Positions 16,713 through 25,473 of a DNA stretch of 46,388 nt are shown piece by piece (position 1 is the stretch's first letter; each line of letters opens with the position of its first letter). The DNA is from a virus, in IMG/VR virus record IMGVR_UViG_3300046694_000244, positions 1-46,388 of that record; one strand, given 5' to 3'. A program made the translations under genes and the position numbers. Below the pieces are notes generated by a model that worked only from the letters and a program-made list of their open reading frames with translations, was not told the DNA's origin and ran no database searches.

Positions 16713-17368
16713 TTGCGTTTTCCCGTTCTGGAATCAAAGTGAATATTCGCGGCCACACGAGCGTTCAGCTCTTTTTCGAAATAATTCCAGAAAACAGGCC
16801 CGATATTATTGAAGATATGGTCGTCGATACCGTCCTCAATCGACTCGGCAACGGGGATGCGAGCCTCACGTATGCGACCGTCAGGACCGCGTATCCAGAC
16901 GCTGCGGACGCCGTAGCGTTTACCGATGAACGAGTTCTGAAACTCAGCAGGAGACAGCCCCTGACCTTTGGGAACAAAGGTGACGTTCCCCGCGCGGCGA
17001 CCACTTTTTTTCTTGTTGTCCCGCGTCGCAGTGACGCCAGACATTTTCCCCTTCAGCTCGCTGACCCGGAACGGGTTAAGCCCGTACCAGATTTTCGCCC
17101 CCCGCAGCTTCAGCCCGGAAAGGCTTCTCCCCTCCCTGCTGCCGCTGCGCTCGCGTGAAAAGTCCTTAACCCGTCGCCGGACGGCGGCTTTACTTTTTAC
17201 GCCAGCCTGCTCGAGCATAAGCTTCACCGAGTCACGATGAAGCTTTTTTACCGTCTGGGTCAGCGCGCGGTTATAAGCCCCGACATACTGGCTCTGCGTC
17301 GCATTCAGGGCATGCTTGAGACTTTCCAGCGCTGATACGTTGATATCAAACATCTGGGCATTCGCCAT
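16709..17368 (-). CDS. Tail completion / neck protein Z-like (lambda gpZ family)
   Basis: A basic 219-residue protein: NATQSQYVGAYNRALTQTVK, AGVKSKAAVRRRVKDFSRER, LKLRGAKIWYGLNPFRVSEL and GRIREARIPVAESIEDGIDD are typical of the Minor_tail_Z family. In lambda gpZ acts at the head-tail interface. Its presence next to a P2-type tail marks the junction between the lambda-like and P2-like blocks. Confidence 0.75.
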   Translation of the reverse strand: MANAQMFDINVSALESLKHALNATQSQYVGAYNRALTQTVKKLHRDSVKLMLEQAGVKSKAAVRRRVKDFSRERSGSREGRSLSGLKLRGAKIWYGLNPFRVSELKGKMSGVTATRDNKKKSGRRAGNVTFVPKGQGLSPAEFQNSFIGKRYGVRSVWIRGPDGRIREARIPVAESIEDGIDDHIFNNIGPVFWNYFEKELNARVAANIHFDSRTGKRK

Positions 17369-17397
17369 GGTTCCTCCTTTCAGGGCTGCGTAGCGGC

Positions 17398-17784
17398 TTA
17401 GTAAGGGCTGTATTCGCTCTTCTCGCTCGTGGTAACCGGATCAAGGTAAATAACAGAAAGCCCCGCGCCGTCAGGCTGGATTTCACGTACCGAAAACGCA
17501 GTCCACTCCGCCCACTCACTGCGGCCATCGGTGTGCTGAATCCTGCTCAGCGGTACGGTAACGGTGTCACGAGACTGGAGACCGGATGATTCAGCGCTGA
17601 TAGCGGTCAGGGTGATGACCTGCCCCATCACGAAACCACCATCAGGAATATCCGTCCGGGTGTAAGGGTTATCAAATACGGCCAGAATAATGTTATCGAC
17701 AGGCGCGCCCGGCAGCCTCACCGGACGACCGAATGTCGCAATCATCTGACGGTCGCCGTGGGCCAGATCGTCGTCGTAATTCAT
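17398..17784 (-). CDS. Head-tail joining protein (lambda gpFII-like)
   Basis: A 128-residue protein in the position of lambda FII, after an FI-like gene. AVFDNPYTRTDIPDGGFVMG and the DTVTVPLSRIQ...FSVREIQPDGAGLSVIYLDPV pattern resemble the joining-protein family, which attaches finished heads to tails. It has ATGA overlap with its upstream neighbour. It should not be confused with P2 FII (tube). Confidence 0.7.
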   Translation of the reverse strand: MNYDDDLAHGDRQMIATFGRPVRLPGAPVDNIILAVFDNPYTRTDIPDGGFVMGQVITLTAISAESSGLQSRDTVTVPLSRIQHTDGRSEWAEWTAFSVREIQPDGAGLSVIYLDPVTTSEKSEYSPY

Positions 17785-18206
17785 GCTTCGTCCGCGTTTT
17801 TCTCAGCAACCTGTAGCGCCGCTTCCTCAGCATCCACGGTAATGATTCTTCCTGTGGGCACAATTTCACGCACGCGCTTTACTTCATCGGGACGGCGCTT
17901 ATTGCCTCCCTTCTTGTAATGCCAGATATCCAGCGTGCGCTTAAGCTGAATGCGGGCCTGTGCGGCTTTTGGCGCTGGTCCATCTGCGTCGGGGCCAGGT
18001 AAAGGCGTGGCGGAAGGCTTATCCGCTAATACGGTCTGCTGCAGGCTGACTTCATCATCAATCGTTGGCTCTTGTAGCATTTCCAGCTCTGCCTGAGCCT
18101 CGTTAAATCGGGCCTGCAGTACTTCATTGGTGCCTTCCGTGCTCAGCTCGCGGCCCAGCTTGCCGCTTAACTCATTGAGTGCAGCAATCAGATCGGATTT
18201 GTTCAT
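17781..18206 (-). CDS. DNA-packaging protein FI-like (lambda gpFI)
   Basis: A 141-residue protein from ATG 18206. The N-terminus MNKSDLIAALNELSGKLGRE corresponds to that of lambda FI (SAP-like helices), which helps the terminase dock onto proheads. The middle is Pro/Ala/Asp-rich and the basic C-terminal part reads LKRTLDIWHYKKGGNKRRPD. The 24 codons upstream in frame lack a family match and run into the capsid gene gap, so the later start is preferred. Confidence 0.75.
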   Translation of the reverse strand: MNKSDLIAALNELSGKLGRELSTEGTNEVLQARFNEAQAELEMLQEPTIDDEVSLQQTVLADKPSATPLPGPDADGPAPKAAQARIQLKRTLDIWHYKKGGNKRRPDEVKRVREIVPTGRIITVDAEEAALQVAEKNADEA

Positions 18207-18258
18207 TTTTAACCTCGAAAAGAATGGCGGAAAAGACCGCCACGAATGGGAAAAGACG

Positions 18259-19305
18259 TTATGCCAGCTGCACAACAACGAACGCGTCCGGGTCTGGCAG
18301 AATCATCGCCGGTGCCGATTGCGTCATGGTCATGGTGATGCCAGGGTCGCCGGTTATGGTCCATGTTTTCGGGAAGCGTGAGCCTTCTGTTAGTCCTTCA
18401 CGGATAGCATCTTCGTCCACGATGGCGCCGTAGGTACGCAGGCCTTGAGTCATGGTATTACCGAGAATCATGGTATTTACAGGCAGGAAGCGCGTCTTTT
18501 CACCCGTTTCCGGGTCGATATACTGGCCCTTATAAACCGCAATCATCACGTCACCGTAGTAGCCTTTGTAGCTGACTACGTCGCCCAGGTCCTTCAGCGC
18601 CGTTTCCAGGCGGCTGTTGGAGCCTCGGCGGGTATCCATCTTGTCGCGGAATCGCTTGAAGCTGTTGAGTGTTTTCCAGCCCGCCCCGTCCAGCACGATA
18701 ATATCGACGGTCCCGGATGCCTGATCGGCATACATGTCAATATCGTCTGTCGGGTCAAAGGTTTCAGGGTCCTGCGCAGACCATGCCGTTTCGCCAGACT
18801 GTATAATGTTGTTCGCCTCACTGCGCCCCAGGTCGATCTCCTCTGTCGGGAAATTGTCGCTGGTCAGCGTGTATTTCCCGTACAGTACAGCCTGTACGGC
18901 CTGGTATTCTTCCAGCTGAAGAATGGCCAGCTCTTCGTTCTTCAGATTTTGCGCAATAATCGCGGCACGACGATCCGTCATCGACATCGGCTGAGAAGGG
19001 TCCTCGCCCGGACGGCGTTTGATGCTCTGTTTGGGATTAACGGTATGTTTGGATTTTACGTAGCCGGGCTTAATAATTCTGGTCACTGAGCCGCGAGAGT
19101 GGTCAACTTTACCGGTCACCATTGGCGCGCAGTAAACCGCCATCGGTACTTCGCCGGGAATTTTATCGAGATAGACTTCTTCCGACTCAAAGGTATGCGT
19201 TTCAGGGAAAAACAGCTCCAGAAAAAGCTGCTGGAACTTAAACTTCTGGGTCACGACGCCCAGCAGTTCGCGCATGGTATAGAGTGATGTCGCGTTGGTA
19301 GACAT
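18259..19305 (-). CDS. Major capsid protein (lambda gpE-like)
   Basis: HK97-fold major capsid protein of 348 residues in the lambda E family. Diagnostic segments are YTMRELLGVVTQKFKFQQLF, HTFESEEVYLDKIPGEVPMA, RRAAIIAQNLKNEELAILQL and a C-terminal TGDPGITMTMTQSAPAMILP. It is preceded by a decoration protein gene and a terminator, as in lambda D-E. Confidence 0.95.
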   Translation of the reverse strand: MSTNATSLYTMRELLGVVTQKFKFQQLFLELFFPETHTFESEEVYLDKIPGEVPMAVYCAPMVTGKVDHSRGSVTRIIKPGYVKSKHTVNPKQSIKRRPGEDPSQPMSMTDRRAAIIAQNLKNEELAILQLEEYQAVQAVLYGKYTLTSDNFPTEEIDLGRSEANNIIQSGETAWSAQDPETFDPTDDIDMYADQASGTVDIIVLDGAGWKTLNSFKRFRDKMDTRRGSNSRLETALKDLGDVVSYKGYYGDVMIAVYKGQYIDPETGEKTRFLPVNTMILGNTMTQGLRTYGAIVDEDAIREGLTEGSRFPKTWTITGDPGITMTMTQSAPAMILPDPDAFVVVQLA

Positions 19306-19323
19306 AAAAAATTCCTGTAAAAA

Positions 19324-19342
19324 AACCGCCTCGCGGGCGGTT
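19324..19342 (-). terminator. Terminator between decoration protein and capsid genes
   Basis: Stem AACCGCC / GGCGGTT with a short loop, followed by TTTTTTT on the minus strand, in the 60-bp gap between genes D and E. It may set relative expression of the head genes. Confidence 0.8.
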
Positions 19343-19365
19343 ATGATTAATTCAGTAGCTACACA

Positions 19366-19707
19366 TCAGCCGATGCTGATGGGTGTCCCGGCAAAGGCGG
19401 TTTGTTTCTGCTCATCGGTCAGATCGGCTGGCCAGCTAATGGACGTAGCGCGGAATGACCCCTTGTTGTAATAGCTGAACCTCTTCGGCCCGTTAATGCT
19501 TACCTCGTCAAAACACGACAGGCCAACCGCTGTGCCGGTCGTGCCATCCCATGCCACAAACTCATTATCTGAAGAGCCTGATGAACCCACCATCACCGGC
19601 GTAAGGCGAAGCATTTCTTCCCCTTCAGCCAGTGTACCCACGGTTGAAACAGGTAAATCTGGCCCCAGGATGAAATCATCCTGCTCAAAGTATTCAACTC
19701 TGTTCAT
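19366..19707 (-). CDS. Head decoration protein (lambda gpD-like)
   Basis: A 113-residue protein of the lambda D family. Trimers stabilise the expanded capsid. Recognisable parts are GTLAEGEEMLRLTPVMVGSS, FVAWDGTTGTAVGLSCFDEV and the C-terminal FAGTPISIG. It lies between the protease/scaffold gene and the capsid gene, as in lambda. Confidence 0.93.
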   Translation of the reverse strand: MNRVEYFEQDDFILGPDLPVSTVGTLAEGEEMLRLTPVMVGSSGSSDNEFVAWDGTTGTAVGLSCFDEVSINGPKRFSYYNKGSFRATSISWPADLTDEQKQTAFAGTPISIG

Positions 19708-19717
19708 TACATGCTCC

Positions 19718-20119
19718 TTAAACTAAACGGTCGACAGCCGCACTCAGAGCACTGATGCGGGTTTCGGTATTTTGATTTTCAGGCTCGCCGCCGCTGATGG
19801 CTTCAGGTGACTCCTTTCGCATCAGCGCATCCAGCCCGGTTTCGGTTTTAGCCTGCGCACTGACCGGGGATGACGCCAGCGCTGCTTTTGCCGCCTCCAG
19901 CGTCATACCCGGCATTTTTGCCAGCGTCTTCGCCAGCGGTTCACGCCCCTGCGCCTCGTCGCATTCAAGAATGGACATGATGCGGTTCATCTCATCGTTC
20001 GCAGTCGCTGCCGAAGCGCTGGCGTCGGGTTGTTTTGCGGTTAAATCCGGTTCAGTGACGATAGCGTCTCCCGGATTTTCAGTTTCTGGCCCCTGGGCCT
20101 TTGCTGCATTAGCTGACAT
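19718..20119 (-). CDS. Capsid scaffold nested in gene C (lambda Nu3-like)
   Basis: An in-frame ATG at 20119 is preceded by AAAGGAG with ideal spacing (CCCAAAGGAGTACGTATG on the minus strand). It would give a 133-residue acidic, Ala-rich protein (MSANAAKAQGPETENPGDAI to ISALSAAVDRLV) equal to the C-terminal part of the protease. Lambda makes scaffold Nu3 in just this way. The ribosome-binding site is seen directly; scaffold function is by analogy. Confidence 0.82.
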   Translation of the reverse strand: MSANAAKAQGPETENPGDAIVTEPDLTAKQPDASASAATANDEMNRIMSILECDEAQGREPLAKTLAKMPGMTLEAAKAALASSPVSAQAKTETGLDALMRKESPEAISGGEPENQNTETRISALSAAVDRLV

Positions 20120-21022
20120 ACGTACTCCTTTGGGTTTCAGGGCTTCAGCCATTTCAGCAACGGCATCCGCATAATTAACAAGCTGACCGGCAAGGCCCGC
20201 CTTGATGGCATCATCGCCCTCATAAATCGCCGCCTCTGTCGCCAGAACGGCCTTTTTCGATAAACCGGTATACGCTGAGACCTTTGATGCAAACATGTCG
20301 CGGTTATCATCAACGCGTGCCTGAATATCGGCCTGCACATCCTTCGGCAACGCCTGATAGGGGTTGCAATCGACCTTATGGCTGCCGGAATAAATCAGGG
20401 TGATTTCCACGCCCGCATCTTCCAGCGCCTTCTCGACGCTGCGGTGTGCAACCACGACGCCGATCGACCCTACAACGCCCGTCTGGGTAATAAGACGCTC
20501 GCTGCAGGCGGAGGCCAGCAGGTAACCTGCTGAGCAGGCAGTGTCGTTGGCCAGCGACCAGATGGGTTTCTGATCGCGCATGCGGGCAATGAGGTCTGAG
20601 GTGTCAAACGCACCGGCGACCTCCCCGCCCGGCGAGTCGATATCAAGCAAAACGCCCTTCACGTCCGGGTCGTCCATGGCAGCATTCAGGCGGGCGATGA
20701 TGCCGTCATACCCTGTAAAGCCGCTCACCGGCTGCATGTACCCGAACTTATGGACCAGCGTGCCGGTGACAGGAAGAACGGCGATGCCGTTTTCGACCCT
20801 ATAAGACTTAACGCGTCGCCCTCCGCCGTCCTCGCTCCAGCCAATTGCCATCTGCTTCATCTCATCGTCGCTGTAGGCATGGCCGGTCACGCCATCAATG
20901 AGCCGGTCAGCGCCAAAGCGCTCGCCAAGTGCAGAAAAGAAAACCCGCGCATAGGCGGGTTCAAGTAGCAGGGGCTGGTTAAGGACTCTGGCGGCCATGT
21001 GCTGATAACTAGGCCACTGCAT
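19718..21022 (-). CDS. Head maturation protease (lambda gpC-like, S49 family)
   Basis: ClpP/S49-type protease of 434 residues from ATG 21022, supported by AGGAGG at 21027-21032; a longer in-frame start at 21169 would lie within the portal gene. Conserved segments are GVLLDIDSPGGEVAGAFDTS, then NDTACSAGYLLASACSERL with the catalytic Ser in ACSAG, and TGVVGSIGVVVAHRSVE. The C-terminal third is the scaffold domain, also made separately from an internal start. It overlaps the portal gene by 14 bases. Confidence 0.93.
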   Translation of the reverse strand: MQWPSYQHMAARVLNQPLLLEPAYARVFFSALGERFGADRLIDGVTGHAYSDDEMKQMAIGWSEDGGGRRVKSYRVENGIAVLPVTGTLVHKFGYMQPVSGFTGYDGIIARLNAAMDDPDVKGVLLDIDSPGGEVAGAFDTSDLIARMRDQKPIWSLANDTACSAGYLLASACSERLITQTGVVGSIGVVVAHRSVEKALEDAGVEITLIYSGSHKVDCNPYQALPKDVQADIQARVDDNRDMFASKVSAYTGLSKKAVLATEAAIYEGDDAIKAGLAGQLVNYADAVAEMAEALKPKGVRMSANAAKAQGPETENPGDAIVTEPDLTAKQPDASASAATANDEMNRIMSILECDEAQGREPLAKTLAKMPGMTLEAAKAALASSPVSAQAKTETGLDALMRKESPEAISGGEPENQNTETRISALSAAVDRLV

Positions 21023-22583
21023 TTTTTCCTCCTGGTTTATCGTCGGTTTGTGAGGGTTCCCTGACAGCCCAGTCGGGGTCGGCGAGACCGAGGTCCCGGC
21101 GTCGCTGGATTTCAAATTCCTGCTGCTCAAAGACTTCTTCATAATCTTTCCCCTGCAGGGCAAGTTCATCCTGGTATGTGCTCTGGCCGGTCGTAATCCG
21201 CATTGCGCTTTCCTGCGCTTCTTTCAGCCCGTCAATCGCCATGCGGCCAGCACCAATCCAGATTGCATTCGTCCAGGAATTCCTCGCTTCGTAAAAGCTG
21301 TAGCGGGCGGAGGACGGCAGCTTGATAACACCGCGAGCAATGGCTTCTTCAAACCAGCATCCGAACATCAAAGATGCCTGCCGCGATGCGATAAAGCGAC
21401 GACGCCCCATGTAATAACGCCAGCTGATATTTGCGCTGGCGCGAGCACTGGAATAGCTGGTCTGGCTGTAGTCGCGCGAAAGCTCTTCGTAAGACACGCC
21501 AGCACCGGCAGCGATATTGCGAATAATGGAGCCTTCCAGCGGCGTAAATCCGTTGTCAGCGCTCTGGGCTGTCTGCAAATCCATTTCGTCACCGTGCATC
21601 AGGTGCGGAATTTTTACGCCTCCCAGTTTGATGTTGGCCCCTTCGTAGTATTCCTTGGTGATTTTCATCAAGTTCATGAGAGGATTATTGGGTCCTGTCT
21701 GCCCGCCAGCCAGGTATTCAAAGGCTTTTTCACTGTCCAGCGGGGACCTGATGGTCGCGGCATACATCGCCTTAACAATGACCGACTGCAGCTGCGTCTG
21801 CTGCAGCGTATCCAGCATCTTCAGGCGCTCCATGATGGAGTAAAACACGTTATCGCCGCGCGTCTGCCCGTCCTCCATGGGTTCAAAGACATGAATAAAT
21901 GCTGTTCGGCCAGTGCTTAGCCTTGCCGGGATCCTTCGCGCCTTGCCCTCTCCCCAGCTGGGGTAGTTATCATCGACTATCCAATATGCGACGGCGGCAC
22001 CGTGTTTATCCACTTCAACGCCTGCCCGGCGTTCGTTCGTGTCGGACGCGTTGCCGGGGTTTTTAATGCGTTTTGGGCTGACCATTTTGAAGCGGGTGCG
22101 GAACAGAGAACCGGGTGACGTATCCCAGGCGGGCTGCACGCAAACTTCGCCGTTGAATGCGTGGGTCGCCACCCCTTCGCGGATCATCATTGTGAAGGTA
22201 CGCTTGCGCTCAACATCCAGCATACAATTCGGGTCTTCCGCATATTCAGACCATCCTGCTTCAACATCACGCGACAGGGCGCGCGCCTCTTCCCGGCTGA
22301 TGCCAAGATGCCGATAGTTAGGCCGATAGCTGAGCTTAAATAAATTGCCAACAATATGGTCTTTGTGCAGCTCCACGATGTTGGTGGCCAGCGGATTATT
22401 ACGGACCAGATCGTCGGCGCGGGCATTGCCGCGATAAAAGGTCGGCAGCAGCGCGGCGTCAGCGCTTTGCAGGGGTGCGGACCAGTCAAAAAGCTGACCA
22501 CCGAATCCCACGCCAGCCCCCTGATAACCGGCGTACTGGCGCAGTGGGGTAATACCGTCAGGAGCCAGTAACTCTGTTTTCAT
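21009..22583 (-). CDS. Portal protein (lambda gpB-like)
   Basis: Portal of the lambda family, 524 residues. Motifs include ADDLVRNNPLATNIVELHKD, HIVGNLFKLSYRPN, RIPARLSTGRTAFIHVFEPM and SYEELSRDYSQTSYSSARAS. Twelve copies form the DNA entry ring and bind terminase. The start overlaps the gpW stop by four bases. Confidence 0.95.
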   Translation of the reverse strand: MKTELLAPDGITPLRQYAGYQGAGVGFGGQLFDWSAPLQSADAALLPTFYRGNARADDLVRNNPLATNIVELHKDHIVGNLFKLSYRPNYRHLGISREEARALSRDVEAGWSEYAEDPNCMLDVERKRTFTMMIREGVATHAFNGEVCVQPAWDTSPGSLFRTRFKMVSPKRIKNPGNASDTNERRAGVEVDKHGAAVAYWIVDDNYPSWGEGKARRIPARLSTGRTAFIHVFEPMEDGQTRGDNVFYSIMERLKMLDTLQQTQLQSVIVKAMYAATIRSPLDSEKAFEYLAGGQTGPNNPLMNLMKITKEYYEGANIKLGGVKIPHLMHGDEMDLQTAQSADNGFTPLEGSIIRNIAAGAGVSYEELSRDYSQTSYSSARASANISWRYYMGRRRFIASRQASLMFGCWFEEAIARGVIKLPSSARYSFYEARNSWTNAIWIGAGRMAIDGLKEAQESAMRITTGQSTYQDELALQGKDYEEVFEQQEFEIQRRRDLGLADPDWAVREPSQTDDKPGGKNAVA

Positions 22584-22819
22584 ACGCGGACTCCTGCTGG
22601 CGGCAACCGGCCACGAATCAGCCCAAGCCGGGTTTTAAGATCGAGAATATAAGCCTGCAGTAATCCAATGTTGGCCCCGGAATACTGATAGGTCCGGCTG
22701 TTACCGGCTGAGTCACTGCGGGAGAGGGAAACGACAGACTTGCCGATCATCAACTGGTGCAGCGCGGCTTCAGCTTCCAGCAGCTGCAAGCGTAATAATT
22801 CGTTCGTATTTACATGCAT
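22580..22819 (-). CDS. Head-tail connector gpW (lambda)
   Basis: Tiny 79-residue protein with LLRLQLLEAEAALHQLMIGK, SVVSLSRSDS and TYQYSGANIGLLQAYILDLK. This is the gpW connector family, located between A and B as in lambda. It joins the portal after packaging. Confidence 0.93.
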   Translation of the reverse strand: MHVNTNELLRLQLLEAEAALHQLMIGKSVVSLSRSDSAGNSRTYQYSGANIGLLQAYILDLKTRLGLIRGRLPPAGVRV

Positions 22820-22820
22820 A

Positions 22821-24734
22821 TCAGCTTCCTAATGCCTTGCCCATATCGGCCATTGATACAATATTTTCTTTCCCCTGCCCTGACATAACCGCCGTTAACA
22901 TGTCCAGATCAACCTGCAGACGGCTGATGCTGATACGCAATGCCGCCAGCGCATATACCTGGCAGTCGAGCGTTTCATTACGGCGCTTCTGGTTATCCCA
23001 GCGATACACCACCTTGCCGTTGGTCAGCTTCGGTATTCTGACTTCCGCTGTGAGCTGCTTCGCTTCAGACTCACCGAACAATTCGTCGTCATCAGGAAAG
23101 TGGATAGCCCCGCCGGTGGGGTTATCGGCTGAGGGTTCAATCTTCAGGCGGCTGTAAATAAGCTCTTTGGCCGTATCGGTCCCGATCATCGTCAGGTAAA
23201 CCTTATGTTTATTCACTGTTTTGGGCATATTGGCGACGGGGCCGCCGTAGACGTTTGCCCCTTTAATAGGGATAACCCACATTTTCCCGAGCTTTATTGA
23301 GCGCTGATAGACGATGTGCGGGTCAATACCGCCGGTATCCCATGCCCAACGGCTGACGCCCATCAGGGTTCCATCCCGTCGCTTGTACTGGCGGCGAATA
23401 ACGCCGTCAACACGCTGAAGCGTCTCCTCTTCGTCGTAGCGGCCCAGCACGATAACCTTGTCAATCAGCCAGCATTCTTCCCCGGCTCCCCACCCCCAGA
23501 CGTAGCACTCATAGCGCCCACTGGTCTGTGAGTCGATGCCGCCGGTCAGGTACACGGCCCGATCCGGCACCTGCGCGGCGTATTTTTCACGCCTGCGCAG
23601 CAGAATTTCATGGTCCAGCTGCTCGCCAGCATCATCAGCCCAGGTTTCCCCAAGCGTGGTATTCCAGAATCCCTTCAGACCATGCGGATCCTTCTGGGCC
23701 GCCATGTAGTCCCAGATAATCTGCTCCCAGGTAGTAAACGGGCTGTAGGCTGTCCATATGTGAAAGCTGACCGAGCGAGGGGGATGCGCGGCACTGCCGT
23801 CGGCATTCAGCCAGGCCAGTCCGTTTCGCGTACTTAATCCGGTGTTATCGCAAATCCAGATCCCCTCATCCTGGCAAAGCTCAGCCTGGCGGATAACGCA
23901 GCCGTTATGCTCGCAGAGGTAGTAGACCGTCGCGGGCTTTCCCGGCTCCCAGCGCATGCCAAACGGCGTATCGTCGTCGCCGAACTTCAGATACTGCTTC
24001 TCGCCGCAGTGCGGGCAGGGAACGTGAAAGCGCATCATGTGATCGGATTCGGCTGCCGCCTTCTCTATCTGGCATTCACCCTTAATCTTTGGCGTTGAGC
24101 CGCGAATGGATTTGGGCCAGACGGAGCCTTCGATACGCTTATCGCCCAGCTGTGTCGGCGGGCCTTCTTTTTCGATATCCGCATCGAAGGCCGCCAGCTC
24201 GTCATACATCACCGCATCCACCGATTTTTCGCGGTAGTTTTTTGCAGCTTTCCCGCCCAGGCACCACAGGCCGATGCCGTGAGAAAAGCGCTTCATCGAG
24301 AGCGTGTTGTCACGGTTTTTTTTGCCATACCATGGTGCCAGGCTTTTCAGGGCTGGCACTTCGCGGATGGTCGGCTCCACATGCGACTTCATGAAGTTCT
24401 CCGCATCCGCATCCGTTGGCTGGAACATCAGGCAGTTTCGCGTCTTGTGCTCAACGAAGTAAGCCATGATGGCCAGCAGCATTTTTGTGTAGCCCACGCG
24501 GGCAGACTTGATGAAATTGACGGTGCGTATTTCATCGTTGCCCATGCTGTTCATGATGGCCGCCTGAAACGGTAGCGTTTCCCAGCGGCCCGTGTTGTAG
24601 CTGGATTCTTTCGGGAGGTAATAGTGTTCGTTAGCCCACTCAACGGGAGTCATCGGGATGGGGCGTAATAACCCGACCAGACCCTCCCGGGCGGCCTTAA
24701 TCATGTTACTGATCTGGGCGGTCGATATATTCAT
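22821..24734 (-). CDS. Terminase large subunit (lambda gpA-like)
   Basis: Packaging ATPase and cos nuclease, 637 residues (lambda gpA has 641). The start of the ATPase core reads VEWANEHYYLPKESSYNTGR and FIKSARVGYTKMLLAIMAYF, the latter in the Walker A-like position. A zinc-binding-type segment is CPHCGEKQYLKFGDD...YLCEHNGCVI. The nuclease part includes YLTGGIDSQTSGRYECYVWG. It overlaps the small subunit by 29 bases. The lambda gpA family implies packaging by cutting at cos, consistent with the cos-like site upstream. Confidence 0.96.
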   Translation of the reverse strand: MNISTAQISNMIKAAREGLVGLLRPIPMTPVEWANEHYYLPKESSYNTGRWETLPFQAAIMNSMGNDEIRTVNFIKSARVGYTKMLLAIMAYFVEHKTRNCLMFQPTDADAENFMKSHVEPTIREVPALKSLAPWYGKKNRDNTLSMKRFSHGIGLWCLGGKAAKNYREKSVDAVMYDELAAFDADIEKEGPPTQLGDKRIEGSVWPKSIRGSTPKIKGECQIEKAAAESDHMMRFHVPCPHCGEKQYLKFGDDDTPFGMRWEPGKPATVYYLCEHNGCVIRQAELCQDEGIWICDNTGLSTRNGLAWLNADGSAAHPPRSVSFHIWTAYSPFTTWEQIIWDYMAAQKDPHGLKGFWNTTLGETWADDAGEQLDHEILLRRREKYAAQVPDRAVYLTGGIDSQTSGRYECYVWGWGAGEECWLIDKVIVLGRYDEEETLQRVDGVIRRQYKRRDGTLMGVSRWAWDTGGIDPHIVYQRSIKLGKMWVIPIKGANVYGGPVANMPKTVNKHKVYLTMIGTDTAKELIYSRLKIEPSADNPTGGAIHFPDDDELFGESEAKQLTAEVRIPKLTNGKVVYRWDNQKRRNETLDCQVYALAALRISISRLQVDLDMLTAVMSGQGKENIVSMADMGKALGS

Positions 24735-25212
24735 CGAGCATGTCCGGTATTTTTTCGCACGTCCGCACCGCCAGATTCATGGTTTTTGCGACCTGCGTTT
24801 TCAGGTAATCAAGCTGGGATTTCTCCATATCGGAGAATCGCCGCTGCATCGCCAGGGGGATGCCGTCGAGAATGGAAGCGATGTCGTTAGCCAGGCGGGA
24901 TAGCGCGAAAGTGCAAAAGGCGGTATCGACGACCAGCTTTTCATCTTTCAGGTTCTTCAGCCGCTGAGCTGCGGCCTGCTCTTCAGTCAGCGCAATTCTT
25001 GCCAGAAGCAGCTTTTTATCGAGGTCTTCATCATCGCCTTCGTCCGATGATTGCTGCTGGCGTTTATTTCTGTCGTGTTCAAGTACGGCCCGCACATCAT
25101 AAAAAACCTCACGCCCCCGCCGCTCTACTGGCTCAACTCCCCATTTATCAAATGCCTGAACTGATATTCCAATAGAGGCGGCCATATCCCGCTTATTCAG
25201 CAGAACTGCCAT
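24706..25212 (-). CDS. Terminase small subunit (lambda Nu1-like)
   Basis: A 168-residue homologue of lambda Nu1. The N-terminal winged helix LLNKRDMAASIGISVQAFDK should bind the cosB sites just upstream. DTAFCTFALSRLANDIASIL and DGIPLAMQRRFSDMEKSQLD are almost lambda-like. The C-terminal EKIPDMLDEYIDR binds the large subunit. It is the first gene after cos. Confidence 0.95.
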   Translation of the reverse strand: MAVLLNKRDMAASIGISVQAFDKWGVEPVERRGREVFYDVRAVLEHDRNKRQQQSSDEGDDEDLDKKLLLARIALTEEQAAAQRLKNLKDEKLVVDTAFCTFALSRLANDIASILDGIPLAMQRRFSDMEKSQLDYLKTQVAKTMNLAVRTCEKIPDMLDEYIDRPDQ

Positions 25213-25298
25213 AAAATCACCTCAGGTTGTTGTATTTTTTTTTGAAGTCCGCGCAGGACAAGGGCTGGAGGCAAACAACTAAACAACAACCAACCTCT

Positions 25299-25341
25299 GG
25301 AAAATTTTCATAAATAGCGGATTTGTGCGCGTCGTCCGCCC
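25299..25341 (-). other. cos: Lambda-type cos site (cosN and conserved flank)
   Basis: Read on the minus strand, GGGCGGACGACG (25341-25330) is followed 19 bases later by a 21-base segment (25319-25299, CGCTATTTATGAA then AATTTTCC) that I recall as identical to the sequence just inside the left end of lambda. The distance from GGGCGG to the end of that segment is 43 bases, the same as in lambda. The predicted 12-base cohesive end is therefore GGGCGGACGACG (lambda: GGGCGGCGACCT). The region from here to Nu1 (25213-25298) should contain the cosB terminase-binding repeats. Confidence 0.85.
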
Positions 25342-25426
25342 GGCAGGCTTCAGGGGTCCAGGAAGGACCCGCTCAAATGAGAATGACTGTCACTTGCGTG
25401 CGATGAAAACCAGCCATCTGCGTCAA

Positions 25427-25444
25427 GTGTGGCCGTGGCCACAC
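25427..25444. repeat. SopB-like palindrome, site 1
   Basis: GTGTGGCCGTGGCCACAC: 8-bp perfect arms with an asymmetric GT centre. It lies between cos and the 25474 gene. It is the first of seven dispersed copies of a palindrome close to the F SopB site. Confidence 0.7.
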
Positions 25445-25473
25445 CCGAGACAGATGTGGCTTCGCAAAGCGTA

